A stretch of 10,329 nucleotides of DNA. Source: an uncultured bacterium. Its GTDB lineage: Bacteria > Patescibacteriota > Minisyncoccia > Phycocordibacterales > CAIZIN01. This document shows positions 5,930 to 10,329 of the stretch, one piece after another. Made by a program: the position numbers and the translations under genes. Below the pieces are notes generated by a model, which was not told the DNA's origin, did no database searches, and was given only the letters and a program-made list of their open reading frames with translations. The DNA lies in contig CAIZIN010000064.1 in the NCBI GenBank assembly GCA_903933085.1, positions 1-10,329 of the forward strand. The letters run 5' to 3'. Position 1 is the first letter of the stretch. Each line of letters begins with the position of its first letter.

Positions 5930-6484
5930 TTGTGGGGGGGGGTTATTCGTGCTCGATATACTTTGCAACAAATATCTCCGTTTTTGAATAAAAAAAGTTC
6001 AATTGTGGATATTGGCTCTGGATACGGTCACGTAAGTTTATTACTCAAAGAAAAAGGTTGGGAAGTGACATCTGTTGATGTAAAAAATGTATCAAAGTTA
6101 AAACCTGTAAATACTATTTTATATGACGGTAGAAAACTCCCTTTCAATGATAAGAGTTTTGAATATTCTTTATTACTTGCTGTTTTGCATCATGATAAAA
6201 ATCCAGAAAATCTTTTGCAAGAGGCTTTAAGAGTTTCCAATAAGATGTTGATAATTGAAGATGTTTATAAAAGTCTTATAGGTAAATATTCACTTAGGTT
6301 TATAGATAGTTTGTTAAATTGGGATTGGTTTAGTAATCCGCACTCAAATAAAAAAGATTCCGAATGGAGAAATATTTTTGATAAGTATAATCTAAAAATA
6401 GTTGGTGAAGATCATTGGTTTACATTTATTGGAGGATTTTACCCTATAAGGCAGATACTTTATCTTGTAGAAAGAGAAATATAA
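5930..6484 (+). CDS. class I SAM-dependent methyltransferase (Methyltransf_11-like), disturbed 5' end
   Basis: The longest uninterrupted reading from a usual start codon begins at TTG 5930 and gives 184 residues. The glycine-rich SAM motif I is VDIGSGYGH (26-34), an acidic residue after beta 2 is D50, and YDGRKLPFNDKSFE (65-78) with LAVLHHDKNPENLLQEALRV (83-102) fits the Methyltransf_11 pattern. The substrate is unknown; small metabolites or lipids are typical for this family. The start is doubtful: TTG sits directly before nine G, no Shine-Dalgarno precedes it, and a better-placed ATG at 5892 reads in another frame. The gene is thus frameshifted, phase-variable, or affected by a sequencing error in the homopolymer. 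It is the last gene of the pgk unit and ends at a strong terminator. Confidence 0.75.
   Translation: MWGGVIRARYTLQQISPFLNKKSSIVDIGSGYGHVSLLLKEKGWEVTSVDVKNVSKLKPVNTILYDGRKLPFNDKSFEYSLLLAVLHHDKNPENLLQEALRVSNKMLIIEDVYKSLIGKYSLRFIDSLLNWDWFSNPHSNKKDSEWRNIFDKYNLKIVGEDHWFTFIGGFYPIRQILYLVEREI
5934..5942 (+). repeat. homopolymeric G9 tract at the methyltransferase 5' end
   Basis: Nine consecutive G are very unusual in this AT-rich sequence. The tract sits at the junction between the ATG 5892 frame and the methyltransferase frame. G10 or G7 would fuse the two frames. Such tracts cause phase variation in other bacteria and are also a frequent site of sequencing or assembly errors. Confidence 0.8.
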
Positions 6485-6517
6485 AAAACACCTTCCGAAT
6501 TACTGGGAAGGTGTTTT
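6485..6517. terminator. bidirectional intrinsic terminator
   Basis: AAAACACCTTCC (6485-6496) and GGAAGGTGTTTT (6506-6517) form a perfect 12-bp stem with a 9-nt loop. It starts directly after the methyltransferase stop and lies 18 nt from the end of the convergent minus-strand gene. The A and T ends of the stem give a short U tract in both directions, so it can end both transcripts. Confidence 0.85.
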
Positions 6518-6535
6518 GTGTTGGGTTGGTGGGTT

Positions 6536-6919
6536 CTATGAGACTCCGACGAGGCTATTCACTGTCACACCTCTGCCCATGGTATAGAATTTTAGGTTTC
6601 CATTTCTTGGGCGCAAAAGGAGTCTGATAAATCCTGTTGCCACATCTGGTTGCGAAGCACTATCTTCTGTTCCGTCTCCGCTAATATAACGGACTTGGAA
6701 AGAAAGGGTACATTGCCAAGGTTTTGCGATTTTGTCACCAATCAACCATTTTTCAGGGTCAAATGCGACAGTGCATGGTATGGCTCCTTTTTGATTTTGA
6801 CGAATGTCGGCTAAACAAATGATACCATCACCTAATTCTACGAGGTGACGTTCATTTGAATTGGTTAGATGTCCCAAAAGGATCAATAATTCCGGGCTCA
6901 ATTGTTGTTGTGCATTCAT
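6536..6919 (-). CDS. hypothetical protein, 127 aa
   Basis: I do not recognise this protein. It is a soluble, mixed-charge polypeptide beginning MNAQQQLSPELLILLGHL, with no signal peptide or membrane span. The N-terminal third looks helical. The rest (from ELGDGIICLADI on) looks beta-rich, with two cysteines at about 35 and 70. ATG 6919 is chosen over an upstream GTG at 6949 because a good Shine-Dalgarno, GGAAGGAAA, lies about 9 nt before it and the GTG would overlap the promoter. Unlike its neighbours it has both a Shine-Dalgarno and a promoter with two boxes, so it may be more strongly or separately expressed. It lies downstream of the HIT gene and ends at a bidirectional terminator. Confidence 0.7.
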   Translation of the reverse strand: MNAQQQLSPELLILLGHLTNSNERHLVELGDGIICLADIRQNQKGAIPCTVAFDPEKWLIGDKIAKPWQCTLSFQVRYISGDGTEDSASQPDVATGFIRLLLRPRNGNLKFYTMGRGVTVNSLVGVS

Positions 6920-6939
6920 GGTGGTATGTTTCCTTCCGT

Positions 6940-6967
6940 ACTCTACCACTATTGATTTTCAGGTCAA
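6940..6967 (-). promoter_or_regulatory. promoter of the 127-aa gene
   Basis: Read on the minus strand, a -35 box TTGACC (6962-6967) is followed by a 16-nt spacer and TAGAGT (6940-6945), preceded by TGG as a TGn extension. The expected start site lies just upstream of GGAAGGAAA, so the transcript would have a short leader carrying the Shine-Dalgarno. The -35 box lies only 5 nt beyond the HIT stop codon. Confidence 0.5.
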
Positions 6968-6972
6968 GAAAC

Positions 6973-7377
6973 TTAATCTAGTGCGAATTTTATCTTCATG
7001 GTAACTTCTTCGACTTCACCAGGGAGGTAAGCTATTTCTGGCCATGAAAGATCGTCTTTGTCGTCATATCTAGGAATTACATGAACATGAATATGTGGAA
7101 TGTCTTTGCCGATCATTGCAACATTTACTCCGTCTGGTTCTAAACCATTTTTTATACCTAAGGCAATTTTTTTGGCTGTTATCATTACTCGGCAGAGTGT
7201 CTCGTCTGGGGTGCCTAATATATTTTCAAAATGATCTTTAGGAATAACTAGCGTGTGTCCTAGTTCTTTTGGTCCTATACTCAAAAACGCCAATGTGTAA
7301 TCGTCTTCATAAATTTTATTCGCAGGGATTTCTCCAGCTACAATTTTGCAAAAAATGCAGTTTTCTTCTGTTGTCAT
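6973..7377 (-). CDS. HIT-family (histidine triad) nucleotide hydrolase/transferase
   Basis: This 134-residue protein has the usual length of bacterial Hint-like HIT proteins. CIFCKI (7-12) starts the fold and, with H49 and H95, can form the zinc site seen in part of the family. YEDDYTLAFL (23-32) and GHTLVIPKDHF (40-50) are typical. The histidine triad is H95-I-H97-V-H99-V-I, with H97 as the expected nucleophile. Family members hydrolyse AMP-lysine, AMP-NH2 or dinucleotide substrates; which one applies here cannot be seen. There is no Shine-Dalgarno. A TAAAAT box ends 6 nt before the ATG, so the transcript may be leaderless. It lies between two orphan genes on the same strand. Confidence 0.92.
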   Translation of the reverse strand: MTTEENCIFCKIVAGEIPANKIYEDDYTLAFLSIGPKELGHTLVIPKDHFENILGTPDETLCRVMITAKKIALGIKNGLEPDGVNVAMIGKDIPHIHVHVIPRYDDKDDLSWPEIAYLPGEVEEVTMKIKFALD

Positions 7378-7383
7378 TATTCT

Positions 7384-7389
7384 ATTTTA
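7384..7389 (-). promoter_or_regulatory. possible -10 box of the HIT gene
   Basis: TAAAAT on the minus strand is followed by AGAATA and then the ATG, the same 6-7 nt geometry as before tpiA, recJ and the 44-residue gene. It lacks a TGn extension and a clear -35 box. It is downstream of the terminator of the 179-aa gene, so the HIT gene needs its own promoter. Confidence 0.4.
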
Positions 7390-7400
7390 CACATTATTAG

Positions 7401-7437
7401 ATAAAAGAAAAACCGTCCACATGAAATTGCGAACGGT
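7401..7437 (-). terminator. intrinsic terminator of the 179-aa gene
   Basis: On the minus strand ACCGTTCGCA and TGTGGACGGT (7428-7437 and 7412-7421) form a 10-bp stem including two G-U pairs, with the loop ATTTCA. The tail TTTTTCTTTT (about 7401-7411) follows. It starts 6 nt after the stop of the 179-aa gene and insulates it from the HIT gene. Confidence 0.75.
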
Positions 7438-7443
7438 AATAAA

Positions 7444-7983
7444 TTAAAGTTTGAGACGATTTGTCCAAAATAACTCTTGAATTAAATCATAACCTTCCCC
7501 AACCCTCTTTGCTTCTTTGAGGAGAAGTTCTGAGGCTATTACATTTTCCATCCACGTAATTTTCCCTGCCATGGAACCTATATAACCACTTTGAACTTTT
7601 ACCTCATCAAGAATGAGGATGTTATCGAGAGGTCCTTTAGTCGGAATAAGAAGGGAGATGAAATATTTCCTATCCTCCTCGAAATTCTTAAGGGAAGGAA
7701 TTTCGAGAATTGGAATGACTTTATAATTTCTTCTATCCCATGTCCGTAGGCCAAAAATTTCACTCGCTAACTTGATGACTAAGACAGAAAACTTAGATTT
7801 TGTATCTCTGAGAAGATCCCTAGCTTCCAGAGCGATTTCGTGATCAAAAACGGTGGTTATTCGTTGTTTGAGATTATTGCTCAAAAACTTGTCCCTTTCT
7901 TTTTCAACCTTTGCATTTTTTGCTTCTCGAGCGATTCTCCTTTTTGTGAATTTGAAAAGCTCGTTGATTTCTGATCTGTTCAT
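7444..7983 (-). CDS. hypothetical protein, 179 aa
   Basis: I do not recognise this protein. The first 60 residues are highly charged and probably helical (NELFKFTKRRIAREAKNAKV), possibly a coiled coil or nucleic-acid-binding segment. The middle (about 90-135) alternates hydrophobic residues as in a beta-sheet (YKVIPILEI, KYFISLLIP, DNILILDEV). A helical C-terminus ends ELFWTNRLKL. There is no signal peptide, membrane span or cysteine. It has no Shine-Dalgarno. It is a single-gene unit closed by its own terminator and divergent from recJ, with 117 nt between the two starts. The long open frame, with translation-like composition and a tailored terminator, supports a real gene. Confidence 0.72.
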   Translation of the reverse strand: MNRSEINELFKFTKRRIAREAKNAKVEKERDKFLSNNLKQRITTVFDHEIALEARDLLRDTKSKFSVLVIKLASEIFGLRTWDRRNYKVIPILEIPSLKNFEEDRKYFISLLIPTKGPLDNILILDEVKVQSGYIGSMAGKITWMENVIASELLLKEAKRVGEGYDLIQELFWTNRLKL

Positions 7984-8084
7984 ATCGGTATTTAGTTGTC
8001 GGTTTCGCTTCTTTTTAAAAGCTACTCTTTTCGAAGTGGAAAGTCAATAAACTAAGTTTTAAGGTACTCACCACAGGGTGTCCA

Positions 8085-8093
8085 TGATAGAAT
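8085..8093 (+). promoter_or_regulatory. extended -10 promoter element of recJ
   Basis: TGATAGAAT has a TGn extension and a TAGAAT box (8088-8093). It ends 7 nt before the recJ ATG and is nearly identical to the tpiA element TGATATAAT. A leaderless transcript is the likely result, because no Shine-Dalgarno fits between the box and the ATG. Confidence 0.55.
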
Positions 8094-8100
8094 AACCAAC

Positions 8101-9963
8101 ATGAATCAAATCTCTGAACTTCAGGCTATACTTCTTGCAAATCGTGGCATAAAAGAAGGTGATATTGAAATATTTTTAAATCCATCATACGAAACAGGAG
8201 TTCATGATCCGTATTTAATGAAGGGCATGGAAAAAAGTGTAAATAGGATTTTGGAAGCAATTGAAAAAAAAGAAAAAATCGGTATATTTTCTGACTATGA
8301 TGCGGATGGGGTTCCGGGTGCTGTGATGATGAAAGACTTTTTTGACCGAATTGGATATGAAAACGTTTTTTACTATATTCCCGACAGACATTTGGAAGGT
8401 TTTGGACTTAAAGATGATTCAGTGAGTGAGTGTGCAGAAAATGGTGTAAAGCTTTTGATAACTATTGATTGTGGTATTACAGATATCTCCGAAGTAGAAC
8501 ATGCAAATAAGTTGGGAATGGAAGTAATAATTACCGATCATCACTTGCCTTCAGTCATCCTCGCGAATGCGGGTGAGCTCGGGGAGGGACCCGAGCGCAA
8601 GGACGGAGGCGGACGCGCCGAGTCGTGGTCAAGAGATTTTTCAGCAGAAAAATACTCGGGACTCCAGTCTGAAAATGCGGACTTGGATCCCCGAGAGTAC
8701 CCGAGGATGACAGACAGGGATAATGAGACGATTAAAGAACATAAGATTCAAAATTTACCCCCAGCTTTTTCTATCCTCGACCCAAAGCAAGAAGGCGATG
8801 AATATCCAGATAAAATGCTTTGTGGAACAGGAGTAGCGTTTAAATTAATTCAAGGAATCTTGAGTAAAAATAGATTTGGAATGGGGGATAATCAAGAGAA
8901 ATGGTTTTTGGATATGGTTGGTGTTGCAACTCTTTCAGATATGGTTCCTCTTTTGAATGAAAACAGAATATTTGCGAGTTATGGTTTAAAGGTTTTGCGA
9001 AAGAGCCGAAGGCCAGGCCTTGTCGCACTTTTGAAAAGAGCTGGAGTTGATCAAAGATTAATTTCTGAAGAAGATATTGGTTTTATGATAGCTCCTCGTA
9101 TTAATGCTGCTTCTCGTATGGGACATGCAATGGATGCTTTTAAAATGTTAAGCACAACAGATGAAAAGGAAGCAGAAATACTTGCCGAACATATTCAAAA
9201 TTTAAATGATGAGAGAAAAGGAATTGTAGCTAGAATGGTTAAAGAAATGAAAGCGATGTTGGTCTCACGTATTGATCACGAGAGAGAAAACGGTGTGATT
9301 GTGCTAGGACATCCAAATTGGAAACCTTCTTTGTTAGGACTTGCTGCAAATTCACTTGTTGAAGAACATGGTATGCCTGTATTTTTGTGGGGTAGAGAAG
9401 ATGGCCCGACCATTAAGGGCTCTTGTCGTTCAAATGGTGTGGTGAATGTTGTGGAAATTATGAGAACAGCGGTAACTGGATCATTTATTGATTTTGGTGG
9501 ACATGCGATGTCTGGTGGATTTTCTGTAGATGAAGATAAAATACATTTTCTTTCTGATTCGCTTGCAAAAGCCTACAAGGAAGTTTTGCTTACTAGTGAT
9601 GGAGAACTAAAACAAAATTATTCTATAGATACAGTTCTTGGATTAAATGAAGTAAATGAAAAAACATATAAAGAAATTCAAATGCTTTCGCCGTACGGAG
9701 AGGCAAATTCAAAACCAGTTTTTCTCTTTAAAAGTGTGATTGTGAAAACTTGTGCACAGTTTGGTAAGGAAAAAAATCATTTGAAAATTACCGTAGCAAA
9801 AGATGATGGGCAAGCAATAGAAGCAATCGCCTTTTTTGCCGATGAAAATAGTTATAAAAAAGAATTAAAAGAGGGTGCAACAATTAATCTTGTTGCAAAT
9901 ATAGAGAAATCATTTTTTAGAGGGAGAGGGGAGCTACGACTACGTATTGTCGATATCGTCTAA
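8101..9963 (+). CDS. recJ: single-stranded-DNA-specific exonuclease RecJ with in-frame repeat insertion
   Basis: RecJ degrades single-stranded DNA 5' to 3' in recombination and mismatch or base-excision repair. The 620-residue protein has DHH motif I SDYDADG (64-70), motif II IDCG (122-125), motif III TDHH (145-148), VATLSDMVPL (275-284), PRINAASRMGHA (332-343), the DHHA1 signature GGHAMSGGF (466-474) and an OB-type region with PYGEANSKPVF (531-541). All metal-binding motifs are present. Residues of about 152-204 have no counterpart in the family. They are encoded by a GC-rich nested repeat and lie between DHHLPS and LPPAFSILDPK. The rest of the chain is intact, so the enzyme may still work with an exposed loop there. 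It starts after an extended -10 box and stands alone. Confidence 0.93.
   Translation: MNQISELQAILLANRGIKEGDIEIFLNPSYETGVHDPYLMKGMEKSVNRILEAIEKKEKIGIFSDYDADGVPGAVMMKDFFDRIGYENVFYYIPDRHLEGFGLKDDSVSECAENGVKLLITIDCGITDISEVEHANKLGMEVIITDHHLPSVILANAGELGEGPERKDGGGRAESWSRDFSAEKYSGLQSENADLDPREYPRMTDRDNETIKEHKIQNLPPAFSILDPKQEGDEYPDKMLCGTGVAFKLIQGILSKNRFGMGDNQEKWFLDMVGVATLSDMVPLLNENRIFASYGLKVLRKSRRPGLVALLKRAGVDQRLISEEDIGFMIAPRINAASRMGHAMDAFKMLSTTDEKEAEILAEHIQNLNDERKGIVARMVKEMKAMLVSRIDHERENGVIVLGHPNWKPSLLGLAANSLVEEHGMPVFLWGREDGPTIKGSCRSNGVVNVVEIMRTAVTGSFIDFGGHAMSGGFSVDEDKIHFLSDSLAKAYKEVLLTSDGELKQNYSIDTVLGLNEVNEKTYKEIQMLSPYGEANSKPVFLFKSVIVKTCAQFGKEKNHLKITVAKDDGQAIEAIAFFADENSYKKELKEGATINLVANIEKSFFRGRGELRLRIVDIV
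8554..8711 (+). repeat. palindromic repeat inside recJ (outer element)
   Basis: The ends GTCATCCTCG (8554-8563) and CGAGGATGAC (8702-8711) are perfect 10-bp inverted repeats. If 8574-8662 is removed, the remaining 69 bp form one long imperfect palindrome: CGGG (8570-8573) pairs with CCCG (8690-8693), and TCCAGTC (8663-8669) pairs with GAC-T-TGGA (8680-8687). Start and internal sequence match the repeat at 4577-4610 (GTCAT.., TCCAGTCTGAAA). The whole stretch is read in the recJ frame without a stop. Confidence 0.8.
8573..8662 (+). repeat. structured three-hairpin element, copy 2, nested within the recJ repeat
   Basis: This is homologous to 4653-4742. Hairpin 1 is GCTCGGG (8577-8583) with CCCGAGC (8590-8596). 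Hairpin 2 is GAC-GGA-GGCG (8602-8611) with CGCC-GA-GTC (8616-8624). Hairpin 3 spans 8628-8662 with loop AGCA (8643-8646). Homology to copy 1 begins and ends where the outer palindrome is interrupted, so the element appears to have inserted into it. CGGG lies just left (8570-8573) and near the right end (8657-8660). Codons here are GC-rich, unlike the rest of recJ. Confidence 0.8.
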
Positions 9964-9970
9964 CTACTTT

Positions 9971-9997
9971 GTCATTACGACCTGGTCGTTAATCCAG
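9971..9997. repeat. third GTCATT-N14-AATCCAG hairpin repeat
   Basis: It has the same 27-nt length and ends as the core at 4577-4603, but the stem sequence differs: ATTA-CGAC (9974-9981), loop CTG, then GTCG-T-TAAT with one bulge. A short T-run follows (about 10000-10004), so the hairpin just after the recJ stop might also serve as a weak terminator. Confidence 0.6.
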
Positions 9998-10009
9998 AAT
10001 TTTTATCCA

Positions 10010-10050
10010 AATACGAAATCCGAAGCACGAAATCTGAAACAAATTCAAAA
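10010..10050. repeat. ACGAAATC-type degenerate repeat
   Basis: ACGAAATC occurs at 10013-10020 and 10027-10034, separated by CGAAGC and followed by TGAAACAAATTCAAAA. Repeats of the CGAAATCCGAAGC..GAAACAAATTC kind are, as far as I recall, common in intergenic DNA of uncultivated bacteria. No coding frame is apparent. Confidence 0.5.
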
Positions 10051-10082
10051 TAATAAATTAAAAACAGAATTCAATGTATTTT

Positions 10083-10217
10083 TTATTTTTTCTCAATAAA
10101 CTGACTTTCTCCCCCACAAAAAGGTGAGCATGGTTTAGTTGTAAGTGCTACATATACAAGGTAAATTGCTGATATGATAACAAGGGCTAAAATTACAAAT
10201 AAGATTTTCTTTTTCAT
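10083..10217 (-). CDS. small single-span membrane protein, 44 aa
   Basis: The ATG at 10217 opens a 44-codon frame ending in TAA at 10083-10085. The peptide starts MKKKILFVILALVIISAIYL: three lysines, then a hydrophobic segment of about 21 residues (5-25), then a short tail outside the membrane with a PCSPFCGGES motif (29-38). The N-terminal charge predicts the tail faces outward, where the two cysteines, three residues apart, could bind metal or form a disulfide. A strong extended -10 box ends 7 nt before the ATG, the same geometry as tpiA and recJ, which supports real expression. Function is unknown. It might be a secreted or anchored small peptide, or the remains of a longer gene. Confidence 0.6.
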   Translation of the reverse strand: MKKKILFVILALVIISAIYLVYVALTTKPCSPFCGGESQFIEKK

Positions 10218-10224
10218 ATAAAAT

Positions 10225-10233
10225 ATTATAACA
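10225..10233 (-). promoter_or_regulatory. extended -10 promoter element of the 44-aa gene
   Basis: On the minus strand TGTTATAAT (TGn plus perfect TATAAT, 10225-10230) ends 7 nt before the ATG at 10217. No -35 box or Shine-Dalgarno is evident. It repeats the leaderless arrangement seen at tpiA and recJ. Confidence 0.55.
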
Positions 10234-10285
10234 TTTTCCAAATTGTGTTGTATTTATTTAATTAAGACATTAAGAAATTATTTAA

Positions 10286-10317
10286 AAATTATAAAATTAT
10301 AAAATTACAAAATTAAA
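10286..10317. repeat. AT-rich 8-bp tandem repeat
   Basis: Four units of 8 bp follow one another: AAATTATA twice, then AAATTACA and AAATTAAA. The sequence beyond about 10258 is almost entirely A and T and shows no gene up to the window end. Confidence 0.6.
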
Positions 10318-10329
10318 AATTCTGCTATA

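Noticed and set aside
6920..6949. Upstream GTG start adding 10 residues to the 127-aa protein
   Set aside because: The GTG overlaps the -10 region and lacks a Shine-Dalgarno, whereas ATG 6919 has a well-placed GGAAGGAAA.

Overview
This window looks like a chromosomal segment of an AT-rich member of the Candidate Phyla Radiation (Patescibacteria), most likely a Parcubacteria-type lineage. The evidence is the gene style: an operon of large minor pseudopilins with Ig-like repeats, divergent short forms of TpiA and Pgk, a RecJ and a HIT protein, nearly no Shine-Dalgarno sequences, and several -10 boxes placed only 6-7 nt before the start codon. The lineage is inferred, because no rRNA or other phylogenetic marker lies in the window.

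Layout. Positions 73-3491 (minus) carry three tightly packed genes for prepilin-like proteins, transcribed 3491 to 73. They have type III signal peptides and probably form the minor or tip subunits of a type IV pilus or related pseudopilus. The divergent spacer 3492-3743 holds a strong hairpin and a cloverleaf-like repeat with two CTTG-loop hairpins. On the plus strand follow tpiA (3744-4499), a repeat-rich spacer (4500-4780), pgk (4781-5890) and a SAM methyltransferase whose 5' end is disturbed at a run of nine G. A perfect 12-bp bidirectional terminator separates it from three minus-strand genes: an orphan 127-aa protein, a HIT-family hydrolase and an orphan 179-aa protein. recJ (8101-9963, plus) follows. 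The right end holds repeats and one short minus-strand gene for a 44-residue single-span membrane peptide.

The most interesting signal is a structured element of about 90 bp present twice, once in the pgk leader spacer (4653-4742) and once inside recJ (8573-8662). The copies differ at 11 of 90 positions, and eight of those differences form four compensated base pairs in two predicted hairpins. A third hairpin is nearly unchanged. In recJ the element lies inside another palindromic repeat (8554-8711, ends GTCATCCTCG/CGAGGATGAC). This nested pair is read through in frame and adds about 53 residues between the catalytic DHH motif and the following conserved strand. The arrangement resembles Rickettsia palindromic elements but has a different sequence, and it looks like a mobile or selfish RNA/DNA-structured element that tolerates insertion into genes.

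The genes do not form one pathway. TpiA and Pgk are glycolytic neighbours and probably share regulation. The pilin operon is a surface-structure module, and RecJ and the HIT protein are housekeeping functions.
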